Source: Desulfobacterales bacterium (lineage in GTDB: Bacteria > Desulfobacterota > Desulfobacteria > Desulfobacterales > CAFBRK01). From it: a DNA stretch of 64,000 bases. Position 1 is the stretch's first letter, and every line of letters starts with the position of its first letter. The notes beneath the pieces are model-generated. The model had not been told where the DNA came from. It was given only the letters and a program-made list of their open reading frames with translations, and did not search any database. This document shows, in pieces, positions 9,702 to 19,391 of this stretch. The translations under genes and the position numbers were made by a program. The stretch covers positions 1 to 64,000 of the forward strand of contig JAIPEL010000001.1 of the NCBI GenBank assembly GCA_021737185.1. The letters are read 5' to 3'.

Positions 9702-10331
9702 CTACTTACTGCGTGCCTTGGCGGCTTTTTCGGCGGCCTTGAAGATGTGGCTGTAAGCGCCGCACCGGCAGAGATTACCGCTGACTGCGATGCGGATTTC
9801 CTCCGTGGTGGGCGACGGATTTTTCCGCAAAAGTCCTTCCACGGACATGATCTGGCCCGGGGTGCAATAGCCGCACTGAAAGGCGTCTTCTTCGGCGAAC
9901 GCCGTCTGCACGGCACCGAGCTCTTCGCCGTTCAACAGGCCTTCCACCGTCGTGATTTCTGCGCCTTCGGCCTCCAGCGCTAAAGTCAGACAGGCATAGC
10001 GGGGAACGTGTCCGATGAGCACCGTGCATGCGCCGCACTCTCCGCGGCTGCAGCCCTCTTTGGTGCCGGTCAGGCCCAGCTTTTCGCGCAGCACATAGAG
10101 AAGACTCCATCGGGGCTCCACCAGCAGGTGGTGATCCCGGGCGTTGATGTGCAGCGAGAGCTTGCTCAGCGAATCGGCGTTTATCACTTCCTCCTCCTTT
10201 TCGCCCCCGCCGGATGCAAAGAGGCGGCTCGATGCCGCCACACAGACGGTGCCCGCCCCGACGCCGGCCATGAAGCTTCTTCGGGAGATACGGTGGTTGG
10301 AAAGACTCCGCTTCGGGTTGGGTTTTTCCAT
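9702..10331 (-). CDS. (2Fe-2S)-binding subunit with twin-arginine signal (PaoA-like)
   Basis: ISRRSFMAGVGAGTVCVAASS Tat motif; CSRGECGACTVL; CGYCTPGQIMS; CRCGAY. Confidence 0.92.
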   Translation of the reverse strand: MEKPNPKRSLSNHRISRRSFMAGVGAGTVCVAASSRLFASGGGEKEEEVINADSLSKLSLHINARDHHLLVEPRWSLLYVLREKLGLTGTKEGCSRGECGACTVLIGHVPRYACLTLALEAEGAEITTVEGLLNGEELGAVQTAFAEEDAFQCGYCTPGQIMSVEGLLRKNPSPTTEEIRIAVSGNLCRCGAYSHIFKAAEKAAKARSK

Positions 10332-10836
10332 TGGCGGCCTCCAGCAATCGGATTAACCAAAATTGTGGTTCATTACCGCCGCTGTCCGGCGGAGCGGCCC
10401 ATTGGACCGGGAAACAAACGGAGCTCATAGCGGCAGCGGCATTGACGCCTCTCTGCGGCCGATCAGCCGAGCCCAGCCGCAAATCGATGCTGTTGCAAGT
10501 AAATGACCATTCGCATGAAATCGAGGGTCAATCCAATGGGTGCAAGACCGTATTCCTGCGGGGGGGAAAATCTATTTTTGCAGGCGCCATGGGAGGCCTG
10601 AACCGCAGCGTGGGCTTCAGGTAGAAAAAATACAGTCTTCCACGCATTTATGTGCCGGGGCATCGGGGCTATTCATGGCAACGAGGTTTTCAAGATCGAG
10701 ATCGAACAAAAGCGGTAGAATCGCCGTCCCGATTCTATCAGGGCGTTTTGCCATCACGTACCATTGGTTTCGGCCTCGGTGAACGACCGCAGCGGACAGC
10801 CTTTTCAGCTTCCGGGGAAGGGGTTAATTGCCAACC

Positions 10837-10995
10837 ATGGCCTGCCCAGCGACAAGTAAGCCCGCCGCACTTTCACGCGTCATCGGCATCGACGCCGGCG
10901 CCGTCTCCGTGTCGGTCGCTGAAATCGAGCGGGCCGGGGCGCGGCCTGATTTTCTCTATCGTTGCGGGCAGATGACGCTGTATATGGCGGAGTAG
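10837..10995 (+). pseudogene. N-terminal remnant of a BadF/BadG/HgdC-type CoA-dehydratase activator ATPase
   Basis: MACPATSKPAALSRVIGIDAGAVSVSVAEIERAGARPDFLYR, then runs into antisense of the next gene and stops. Confidence 0.5.
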
Positions 10996-11831
10996 TCCGC
11001 ATCGCCGAGTCCCCGGTGCAAGGCCTCTTCAACGATTCGCCGGACGCCGTCGAGGCCGGCGGTATCCAGGTTCGAGGCTGCCGCTGCAGAAAGGGCCAGC
11101 CCGACGTCTTTGGCCAGATGCCGGGTTGGAAAATTCGGATCGGAGAAATCGGCCGCCAGCATGCGGTCCAGCTTCTTGTCGAAGGTCGGGGCATAGAGGG
11201 CGCTTTTGCGCAGGATCTCCATGAACCGGTCCGTCGAGACCCCGCTTTTCCGCACCAGGGCAAGGCTGAGGCAGAATGCGGCGGTAAGGCTCGCGATGAG
11301 CTGGTTCATCGCAAGCTTCAAGACGGCGGCCCTGCCGACGTCACCGATCAGAAGGGGGGCCGGCCCGAAGCACGCCAACAGCCCGGACCACCTCTGAAGC
11401 TGTTCGTCCGAGGCGCCCGCCATCACGATCAACTCCCCCTTGCGGGCCTCGGGAAGACTTCCCAGCACCGGCGCCTCGAAATAGTCCCCGCCGCCGGCTT
11501 CGATCCGCCGATGCAAGCCGGTGCTCTGCTCCGGCGAGATCGTTCCCATCTGGATGACGGTTTTGCCGGAAAGCACCGCCGGAGGCTCGGAAGCAAAGAG
11601 GACATGCTCAATGGCCGGGTGATCTGAAAGCATCAGGACAACGCCGTCGGCCCCGGAAATCGCCTCCGCCGCATTCTTGGAGATGGTTGCCCCGAGCTCC
11701 GCCAGGGGGGCGGCTTTTTCGGGCGTCCGGTTCCAGGCGGTCAGCCGGTAGCCCGCCTTCAAAATTCGTTCTGCCATGGGCCGGCCCATGAGGCCGGTGC
11801 CGATCATTGCGATGTTCGGTTTTGTTGACAT
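10956..11831 (-). CDS. NAD(P)-dependent oxidoreductase, 3-hydroxyisobutyrate dehydrogenase family
   Basis: NIAMIGTGLMGRPMAERILKAGYRLTAWNRTPEK; APVLGSLPEARKGEL. Confidence 0.9.
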   Translation of the reverse strand: MSTKPNIAMIGTGLMGRPMAERILKAGYRLTAWNRTPEKAAPLAELGATISKNAAEAISGADGVVLMLSDHPAIEHVLFASEPPAVLSGKTVIQMGTISPEQSTGLHRRIEAGGGDYFEAPVLGSLPEARKGELIVMAGASDEQLQRWSGLLACFGPAPLLIGDVGRAAVLKLAMNQLIASLTAAFCLSLALVRKSGVSTDRFMEILRKSALYAPTFDKKLDRMLAADFSDPNFPTRHLAKDVGLALSAAAASNLDTAGLDGVRRIVEEALHRGLGDADYSAIYSVICPQR

Positions 11832-12070
11832 GACATGCCTCCAAGTTCAAATTGCCGCAGCGGCAAAACCGCTCTTATGAAACTACCCCAAAAGATCGGC
11901 AAGTGAATACCCTCGGGGGAGCCCATAGTCCCGCGCCGAGCATCGCAAATCCGGCCGGATCAGGCCCTTTCGCTGTTTGAGGCCCCCGTTCTTTGGGGCC
12001 GAGTTCGAAAGGGCCCCGGCCGGATTGAGAAGCGCAGGAAGAAGCGGGGCGCAGGGCGCCTTTTCTTTTG

Positions 12071-12104
12071 GTTACTTTTCTTTGGGCGAGCAAAGAAAAG
12101 TAAC
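12071..12104. repeat. Hairpin repeat gttacttttctttg-ggcgag-caaagaaaagtaac
   Basis: Perfect 14-bp stem, 6-nt loop; resembles a common proteobacterial intergenic repeat (recall). Confidence 0.85.
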
Positions 12105-12176
12105 AAGTAAAATGTATAAATATCAAGATATTATAAAAAATGGTTTCATCTTTGATCAAACTGAACGCCTCGGCGG

Positions 12177-12420
12177 TCAGCGGCGGGGCTTATGTGAAAC
12201 TTCATTTTCCCGGTCCGTCATTCCTGGCTTGACAAGCCTGCCCCGGACCCCGATCCGGGGGGGCTCCAGGTTTTTGTGGATCCCGGCTCGGAGTTTATCC
12301 CGCACTTGATGCGGGACTTCGCTTCCGTCTTGAGTCTTCGCTCTGCGAGCTACGCCGGACAGGTCGGCCGGGATGACGGGCGGGGAAGTTTCATTCTTGG
12401 TCAAATCCTGTTCAGAGAGC
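12177..12420. repeat. Intergenic compound repeat; outer ends match those of the 1300-1450 element
   Basis: gtcagcggcggggcttatgtgaaacttc ... gaagtttcattcttggtcaaatcctg. Confidence 0.7.
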
Positions 12421-12594
12421 AAGACGGCGGGCATGATTCCGGATCTCGATCCGCTCCGCTGCGTTCGCCTGCAAATACAGCTGGAAGTGGCTGGCAGCCC
12501 TTTGCTTCCTTAAGTGCATAAAGTATAGAACGTCCCCTCTTTTTTCGGATTTTAAGCCTTTACGCCGCATCGAAATGAAATTGCGTCAGCGATT

Positions 12595-13701
12595 TCATTT
12601 CGAGGCGGCGTCGATGTCGAAGATTTTCTTGCCCTGGACGTAGTCCTTGGTCTGGTACTGGGTGATCCGTTGAATCTTGTTGGTGATTTCAACCAGTTTC
12701 CCGATGTTTTCGGCGACCAGCTTTCGGAATTCGTCCCTGACCGGCGCATCGAGCTTGCCCTCGGCCAGTTTTTTGCTGCCGAGCAGCACGACCTGCAGCG
12801 GACTGCTCAGCTCGTGGCTGACGGCGCCCGCCAGTTCGAGGATGGCCTGCAGTTTTTCTTTTTCCTTGCGGTCTTCTTCCGCCTTTTTATTCTGGGTGAT
12901 ATCCATGAAGTAGCCCATAACGGCACGCCGCTCCCGGTGCTGGACCGAGGTGACCGCCTCGATGATCCACTTGACCGTGCCGTGTTTGTCGACGATGCAA
13001 AATTCGTAGGGCGTCGATCGAACCCCCTTGAGGGTCTCGACGGCGTTTTGATGGACCTGGTCCCTGTACTCTTCGTGCACGATGTCCAGGGGAGGGATAT
13101 GCGGCAGTTCGTCTTTGGAATAGCCGGTGATTCTCGTAAATTCGTCGTTGAAATACAAAAACTTCCCGTCCTGGATCAGGTAGCAGCCGATAAATGCCGC
13201 GTGGATGGCCCGGTTGATTTCCTGCTCGGCCTCTTTGGTGCTGGTGATGTCCCGAATGACCCCTTCGACGGCGATCGGGGCGCCGGCCTCGTCCCGGCTG
13301 ACCGTCCATTGGTCGTGCATCCAGCAAGTTCGCTGCTCGGCGTCGGTAAGCCGGTAGACGCATTCACCGCTATGTTTTCCCGTTTCAAGGGAATCCTGGA
13401 TCGCCCGTTTCAATGTTTCTCTGTCTTGGGCATGGATTTTTGAATAGGCGCCCTCCAGGGAAAGATTTTTGACGCCGCTTTTTTGGGTTCCGTAAAGCGC
13501 CAGAAACAGTTTGTTGAAAAAGGTGAAGGTCTGCGATTCGATGTCGAACTGGTAAAGGGCGTTCTGGGACCGGTCGGCCAGTCGCACGAATTCCTCGGAC
13601 AGGACCCGGACGATCTTGTCTTGCTCGTCCCTTTTGGAAAGCTCCGATTCCAGCTGCCTGGCCCGGGCTTCCATCTCCTCGTAGGTCGGCTTGTCGGGCA
13701 T
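12595..13701 (-). CDS. PAS-PAS sensor protein with a HisKA-like segment but no HATPase domain
   Basis: Two S-box segments (..VEGVIRDITSTKEAEQE.., ..MGYFMDITQNKKAEED..) then LELAGAVSHELSSPLQVVLLGSKKL; ends without ATPase N/G boxes. Confidence 0.8.
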   Translation of the reverse strand: MPDKPTYEEMEARARQLESELSKRDEQDKIVRVLSEEFVRLADRSQNALYQFDIESQTFTFFNKLFLALYGTQKSGVKNLSLEGAYSKIHAQDRETLKRAIQDSLETGKHSGECVYRLTDAEQRTCWMHDQWTVSRDEAGAPIAVEGVIRDITSTKEAEQEINRAIHAAFIGCYLIQDGKFLYFNDEFTRITGYSKDELPHIPPLDIVHEEYRDQVHQNAVETLKGVRSTPYEFCIVDKHGTVKWIIEAVTSVQHRERRAVMGYFMDITQNKKAEEDRKEKEKLQAILELAGAVSHELSSPLQVVLLGSKKLAEGKLDAPVRDEFRKLVAENIGKLVEITNKIQRITQYQTKDYVQGKKIFDIDAASK

Positions 13702-13979
13702 ACAACGCTCCATTTTCTGCGGCCTTCCGGCCGTTGACGGGTCCGCGGCAACGGCACAGTCCATATCAAAGCTCGACGGGCGTGGAAAGGCTGTATCGAT
13801 AAACCGACCGGCTAATGGAAATCTCCTTCTGTGGATAGGAATAGGTCCTTCAAGCACCAGATATCGGCGACGGCAGGGCGGAGGCCCAATCGTTTCGGCT
13901 GTAAAAACGGGGTTTCGGCTCTCGCCGAAACCCCGCGTCCAAGGTTCAGTTTACGTTCTTATATCGGGGACAGCCGGTG

Positions 13980-14123
13980 CTACCCGAGAATGCAGCCGCA
14001 GGAGCACTGGGCCATTTTCATCTTGCACACCGATTCGTCCTCTTTGCTGCGCATACATCGGCTGTAAGCCGACTCGCAGTCCTCGTAGCAGGAACGGTCG
14101 AATGTCTTGTCAGATACGTCCAT
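13980..14123 (-). CDS. Small cysteine-rich protein (47 aa)
   Basis: Not in ORF track: MDVSDKTFDRSCYEDCESAYSRCMRSKEDESVCKMKMAQCSCGCILG*, strong SD (AGGGGG) before ATG. Confidence 0.65.
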   Translation of the reverse strand: MDVSDKTFDRSCYEDCESAYSRCMRSKEDESVCKMKMAQCSCGCILG

Positions 14124-14330
14124 TTTATACCCCCTGGTGAGAGATTGGTTGCCGACGATCGAACCGGTCGCTCCGATTTTCCAACCGGCTCATGTTAAAT
14201 CATAATGATTTTTGGCGGCGAGGGAAGGTCGGAAAGAGCCTCCTTTTCGGAAACACCCATACACTGGATGGGTAACCGCTGTAATATTCCGATATTTTTG
14301 ATATGGGCATTGATAAGGAGAGCGCCGACG

Positions 14331-15098
14331 ATGGCTGTTTTGCCCCCCTTGATCGACACCCACGCCCACATATGCGATGAATCCTTTGACAGGGACCGTG
14401 CCCGGGTGCTGGCCCGGGCCGAGGCGGCGGGCGTCGCCGCGATCATCGCCGTGGGAGAGGACCTCGCAGACGCCGAAAAAAACCTTGCCCTGGCCCGTCG
14501 ATTTCCCATTCTTCGGCCTGCGGCAGGACTCTATCCAACCCTCCTTGCCCCGGTTGCGGCCGATGAGATGGTCTCGTTTATCCGGCGGCACCGGGACAGG
14601 TTTTGGGCGGTGGGCGAGGTCGGACTCGACTTCTGGGCCGTAAAAGAGCAAACAGAACGGGCGGTGCAGCGAAAGATCTTTGCGCGGTTTATCGACCTGG
14701 CCAGGGAGCTGGACCTTCCGTTGAACGTGCACTCCCGCTCGGCCGGCCGGCATGCCGTGCAGATGCTGATCGAACGCGGCGCTGTCAGCGTCCAGCTCCA
14801 TGCCTTCGACGGCAAGTTCTCCACCGCCCGCCCCGCCGTGGAGGCCGGGTATTACTTTTCGATTCCCCCCTCGGTCGTGCGCTCCCGCCAGAAACAGAAG
14901 CTCGTCAGCCATCTGCCCCTCGACCGTCTGCTGGTGGAAACCGACAGTCCGGTGCTGGGCGCCGACAGGGCCGTGCGAAACGAACCGGCCAACCTGCCTC
15001 TGGCGATTCGCGCCGTCGCCGAAATCAAGCAGGTTTCCGAAGAGGCTGTACGCGCCGCGGTCGGTCAAAACGCACAGGATTTGTACCGGCTCGTATAA
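14331..15098 (+). CDS. TatD family metal-dependent hydrolase
   Basis: LIDTHAHICDESF, AVGEVGLDFW, VHSRSAG, LLVETDSPVL. Confidence 0.92.
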   Translation: MAVLPPLIDTHAHICDESFDRDRARVLARAEAAGVAAIIAVGEDLADAEKNLALARRFPILRPAAGLYPTLLAPVAADEMVSFIRRHRDRFWAVGEVGLDFWAVKEQTERAVQRKIFARFIDLARELDLPLNVHSRSAGRHAVQMLIERGAVSVQLHAFDGKFSTARPAVEAGYYFSIPPSVVRSRQKQKLVSHLPLDRLLVETDSPVLGADRAVRNEPANLPLAIRAVAEIKQVSEEAVRAAVGQNAQDLYRLV

Positions 15099-15210
15099 AT
15101 CTCCCGCCGGAGAATATAGAATCTGGAATCTGGAATTTTGAATCCCGCCGCTCTTTCCGCAGCCTAGTTGGAAGCCCCCAAAAAAATCTGCATTTTTTTC
15201 TAAAAAGGGG

Positions 15211-15239
15211 TTGACTCTCTTCGAGTGGTACCCTAAGTA
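15211..15239 (+). promoter_or_regulatory. Putative sigma70-like promoter upstream of iclR
   Basis: TTGACT, 17 nt, TAAGTA in an AT-rich leader. Confidence 0.4.
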
Positions 15240-15370
15240 TATTGTCACATATAGTATTATAGCGTCATACATAGAGAGACAGAGAGGCTGGCGGGCGCTT
15301 GCCTTTCAAGCAGCGCCGGAGCCGCTTCGGCGCCTTCCGGCCGGAGGGCGCCCGAAGCCTGGAGTTGACG

Positions 15371-16159
15371 ATGCCGGCGAAAGGAAAACAGTATTTTTTC
15401 ATCAGCTCCCTTGAAAAGGGGATCCGGATCCTGGAGCTGCTGGCGGAAAAAGAGGCGATCAGCATCTCGGATGCGGCGCGGCACCTGCAGACCAACCGGG
15501 CCGGTGTCCATCGATTTTTAGCGACGCTGCGCGAGCTCGGCTATGTAGAAAAAGACGAAGAGGACCGCTATCACCTGACGTTCCGCGTGGTGGAGCTCGG
15601 CATGAAGGTCGTCAACCGCCATGAACTTCTCCGGGTTGTCAGGCCCTACCTGCTGGAGCTATCCGTGGCGTTCAACGAAACCGTCAACCTGGGCCGTTTC
15701 AATGGAGGAGACATCCTTCACCTGGACAAGATCGACAGCCGGGAGATCCTTCGCATGGACAGCGAAATCGGATCCCGCGCACCGGCCTACTGCACCGGCC
15801 TGGGCAAGTCCGTGCTGGCGTTTTTGCCAGAAGAGGAGCTGAACGAATATCTGAAAAACACCCGGCTCAAGGCCCAAGGTCCAAATACGATCACCTCGCG
15901 CAGGCAGCTTCGAAAAGAGCTCGAACGGATTCGCAGGCAGGGATACGCCCTGGACAACGAGGAACTCTCCTCCGGGCTCAGGTGCATTGCCGCCCCGGTG
16001 TTCGACCATACCGGCCGCGCCGGCTACGCCGTGAGCGTCTCGGGTCCGGTGACGCGAATGACCATGGAGCGGATCGAAGCCATCCACCCGGTGGTCAGGC
16101 AAACCTGCCTACGCCTGTCGGAAAAGCTCGGCTCCGCTCAAGGGGCTGCCGGGGGATAA
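15371..16159 (+). CDS. IclR family transcriptional regulator
   Basis: SLEKGIRILELLAEKEAISISDAARHLQTNRAGVHRFLATLRELGYV. Confidence 0.93.
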   Translation: MPAKGKQYFFISSLEKGIRILELLAEKEAISISDAARHLQTNRAGVHRFLATLRELGYVEKDEEDRYHLTFRVVELGMKVVNRHELLRVVRPYLLELSVAFNETVNLGRFNGGDILHLDKIDSREILRMDSEIGSRAPAYCTGLGKSVLAFLPEEELNEYLKNTRLKAQGPNTITSRRQLRKELERIRRQGYALDNEELSSGLRCIAAPVFDHTGRAGYAVSVSGPVTRMTMERIEAIHPVVRQTCLRLSEKLGSAQGAAGG

Positions 16160-16193
16160 ACAACGGACATTTTTGGAGCAAGGAGTGGAAAAG

Positions 16194-17054
16194 ATGGCAC
16201 GCAAAAAGTTGAACCGATTCGATCTTCAGAATATGAAAGAGGCCCGGCAGCCGGCGGTTTGGATCACCGCCTACGACTACTGGACCGCACAGTTTGCCCA
16301 GCAGGCGGAGATGGACATGATCCTGGTGGGCGATTCGCTCGGGATGTGCATCTACGGCTATGACGGGACCGTTCCGGTCACCATGGACCAGTGCATCTAT
16401 CACAGCGAAGCCGTGCGGCGCGGGGCGCCCCAGACCTTTGTCATCGGCGACCTGCCGTTTCTCTCCTACCAGGTCAGCGTGGAGGAGGCCGTCCGCAATG
16501 CGGGCCGTTTTTACAAGGAGGCCGGAGTGGACGCCGTCAAACTGGAAGGCGGCGGGCGCGTCTCGGGCCAGATTCGCGCCATCGCAGACGGCGGTATGCT
16601 GGTCATGGGCCACATCGGACTGACGCCGCAAAGCTCCGGCCAGCTCGGCGGGTTCAAGGCGCAGGGCAGAACCGCGGAAACCGCAGAAGCCGTCATCGAA
16701 GACGCCCTGGCCGTCGAAGCCGCCGGGGCCTTTGCCATTCTGGTGGAAGCCGTGCCGCCTGAAGTCTGCGGCATCATCCGGGAACGGCTTGCGATTCCGG
16801 TATACAGCATCGGCGCCGGGGCGGATGCCGACGGCCAGCTCATGATCTGCAGCGACGTACTGGGCATCTTCCAGGCGTTCACGCCCAAGTTCGTCAAAAA
16901 GTATGAAAACCTGGCCGACAAGTCCATCAAAGCTCTCTCGGCCTACGCCAAAGAAGCACGGGAAGGCGTTTTTCCGGCCGATGAGCACACCTACAAGATG
17001 GTCGAGGGCGAGTACGAAAAGCTGACCGCCCTGCTGGAAAAGAAAACAACATAG
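16194..17054 (+). CDS. panB: Ketopantoate hydroxymethyltransferase (PanB)-family protein
   Basis: ITAYDYWTAQFAQQAEMDMILVGDSLGMCIYGYDGTVPVTMDQ; MGHIGLTPQS; GAGADADGQ. Confidence 0.85.
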   Translation: MARKKLNRFDLQNMKEARQPAVWITAYDYWTAQFAQQAEMDMILVGDSLGMCIYGYDGTVPVTMDQCIYHSEAVRRGAPQTFVIGDLPFLSYQVSVEEAVRNAGRFYKEAGVDAVKLEGGGRVSGQIRAIADGGMLVMGHIGLTPQSSGQLGGFKAQGRTAETAEAVIEDALAVEAAGAFAILVEAVPPEVCGIIRERLAIPVYSIGAGADADGQLMICSDVLGIFQAFTPKFVKKYENLADKSIKALSAYAKEAREGVFPADEHTYKMVEGEYEKLTALLEKKTT

Positions 17055-17102
17055 ACGAATGCTTGCAGCGGGGAATAATCAAATTTCAAGGAGGGAAACG
17101 GC

Positions 17103-18053
17103 ATGTCCGAGACGCTGAAAAAAATTCGCGCCTTCATGGAAAAAGAGGGTATTCCCGGCAGAGATGCCCACGATCTGCCCACCAGCAAGAAAACCTTCGC
17201 CGACGGGGCCCGTTATCGAATCGAAATTGCCGGCGTAGAAAGAGCCTCGACCATGGAGGCGCTCATCGACGAGTCGAAAAAACGCGGGGTGACGGTGCAC
17301 CGGGCGATCTGCGCAGTGGGCGGGTCGACCTACTGTGATTTTGAAGAGCTCAAGGCCATGGCCCAGATGGCCGCCGAAGAAAAAATCGAGGTCGTGATGA
17401 CAGTGGGCCACCGCAAGGCATGGGATGTGGGCTCCAAGGAGATCTCCAACCCCGAGGGGGCCATGCAGGGGTTTCGGCTGCGGGGATCGGACAACATCTC
17501 CTACCACATCGCCGACATCATGCGCTGCGTCGAGGCCGGCCACCGGGGGTTTCTGGTATACGACGAGGGGGTGCTGTTTCTGCTCGACAAGATGCGCAAA
17601 GAAGGGCTGCTTCCCAAGGAGACTTTTTTCAAATTCTCCGTGTTCGGCGGATACTGTTCGGCGGCGGGCGCACGGGTGATCGAATCGCTGGGGGTCAACT
17701 CCATGAACCCGATCGCCGACGTTTCCCTGCCGATTCTCGGCTCCATCCGGCAGGCGGTCGACATTCCGCTGGACGTTTACATCATCATCGTCGACGCGTT
17801 TGGCGGCATGTACCGCGCCTACGAGACCCCGGAGATCGCACGGGTGGCCTCGCCCTGTTATTTCAAGATCGAACCGGGCACCTCCGAGGGCGACATCTAC
17901 AAACCCTGGGTGACAGAAGCGTTTCACGACAATCTGATCCGACAGAAAGTCAAGATCGCCCAGGTCGTCAACGAACTGATGGCGAGACATGCTCCGGAAC
18001 TGAAAACTTCCGAAAAAGGCCCGGCCGACCTGGTGCTGCCGGTGGTGGGGTAG
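17103..18053 (+). CDS. Peptidase U32-like / TIM-barrel family protein
   Basis: 316 aa conserved-looking protein between panB and gdh; family assignment by impression. Confidence 0.5.
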   Translation: MSETLKKIRAFMEKEGIPGRDAHDLPTSKKTFADGARYRIEIAGVERASTMEALIDESKKRGVTVHRAICAVGGSTYCDFEELKAMAQMAAEEKIEVVMTVGHRKAWDVGSKEISNPEGAMQGFRLRGSDNISYHIADIMRCVEAGHRGFLVYDEGVLFLLDKMRKEGLLPKETFFKFSVFGGYCSAAGARVIESLGVNSMNPIADVSLPILGSIRQAVDIPLDVYIIIVDAFGGMYRAYETPEIARVASPCYFKIEPGTSEGDIYKPWVTEAFHDNLIRQKVKIAQVVNELMARHAPELKTSEKGPADLVLPVVG

Positions 18054-18068
18054 AAAGAGAGGCATTCG

Positions 18069-19307
18069 ATGGATAGTGTATTTGATGTGGCCATCAAAAA
18101 CATGAACCGGGCCGGCGAGCTGGGGGGGATCGACTCGCGAGTGCTGGAAGTGCTCCAGGAGCCCAAACGAATCCAGCAGTTCCGGATTCCGCTGAAGCTC
18201 AGCGACGGCTCATTTAAGGTGTTTCCGGCCTATCGGGTGCATTATTGCGACGCCCTCGGCCCGTTTCGGGACGGCACCCGCATCCGGCCGGACCTGACCC
18301 TGGACGAAGTCAAGGCCCTCGGGCTTTTTATGACCATCAAGCACTGCGCGGCGGCAATTCCTGCCGGCGGGGCCAAGGGCGGCATCCAGGCGGATCCCTC
18401 GAAGCTGGACAAGGTCGACTTGGAGCGTCTGGTGAGAGCCTTCGTCAGGTTTCTCCAGCCCAAGGGACCCTGGGAGGATGTGCCCGGCGCCGACATCGGC
18501 ACCGGCGAGCAGGCCATGGCCTGGATGCTCGACGAATACGAGCAGATCACCGGCCGGCACTGTCCGGCGGCCATCAACGACAAGCCGCCCATCCTGGGAG
18601 GATCCCTGGGCGGGGAGGAGGCCACCGGCCGGGGCGTGTTTCTGACCCTGGCCGCGGCGGCAAAAGACATGGGGATGGATCTTTCCAGCAGCCGGGCCGT
18701 GGTGCAGGGCTTCGGGCAGGTGGGATCGCACCTGGCCAGCCTGCTGAGCGAAACCGGGTGCCGGATCGTGGCAGTCAGCGACGTATACGGCGGAATTTTC
18801 AACGCGGATGGAATCGACATTTCCGCGTTGAAGGAGCAGGTTCGCAATACCGGCAGCGTAAAGGACTTTCCCGGGACCGAGCCGGTGGCCAACGATCGGA
18901 TTTTCGCAGTGGAATGCGACATCGCCGTCCCCGCGGCGGTCCATGACGTGATTCACACCGAAAATGCCGGTGAGATCAAGGCCCGGTTGATCGTCGAAGG
19001 GGCAAACGGACCGATCACCGACGGGGCCGACGCGATTCTCAACGACAAGGGGGTGACGATCGTGCCGGACGTCGTGGCCAACAGCGGCGGGGCCACCGTG
19101 TGCCACTTCGAGCGGACCCAGGGACTTTCCGACCAGTACTGGGACATCGAAACGGTGCAGGCCCAACTGAAGAAGCGGATCCTCGATGCATACCGGTTTG
19201 CCGCAGAGGCGGCGAAAGAGGCGGGAAACCAATCTCTTCGGGTGGGGGCCTGGATTTACGCCCTGAAAAAAATCGAACAGGCGATGAAGCTTCGCGGCTG
19301 GGTGTAG
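18069..19307 (+). CDS. Glu/Leu/Phe/Val dehydrogenase
   Basis: VHYCDALGPFRDGTRIRPDLTLDEVKALGLFMTIKHCAAAIPAGGAKGGI; VQGFGQVGSHLASLL. Confidence 0.93.
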   Translation: MDSVFDVAIKNMNRAGELGGIDSRVLEVLQEPKRIQQFRIPLKLSDGSFKVFPAYRVHYCDALGPFRDGTRIRPDLTLDEVKALGLFMTIKHCAAAIPAGGAKGGIQADPSKLDKVDLERLVRAFVRFLQPKGPWEDVPGADIGTGEQAMAWMLDEYEQITGRHCPAAINDKPPILGGSLGGEEATGRGVFLTLAAAAKDMGMDLSSSRAVVQGFGQVGSHLASLLSETGCRIVAVSDVYGGIFNADGIDISALKEQVRNTGSVKDFPGTEPVANDRIFAVECDIAVPAAVHDVIHTENAGEIKARLIVEGANGPITDGADAILNDKGVTIVPDVVANSGGATVCHFERTQGLSDQYWDIETVQAQLKKRILDAYRFAAEAAKEAGNQSLRVGAWIYALKKIEQAMKLRGWV

Positions 19308-19391
19308 CCGCCTGGCACTGGTTGGCGGGAGTTCCAGGTTCCAGGTTTCAAATGTAAGGTTTCAAGTGAACCCACAAACAGGAGATGCCCG

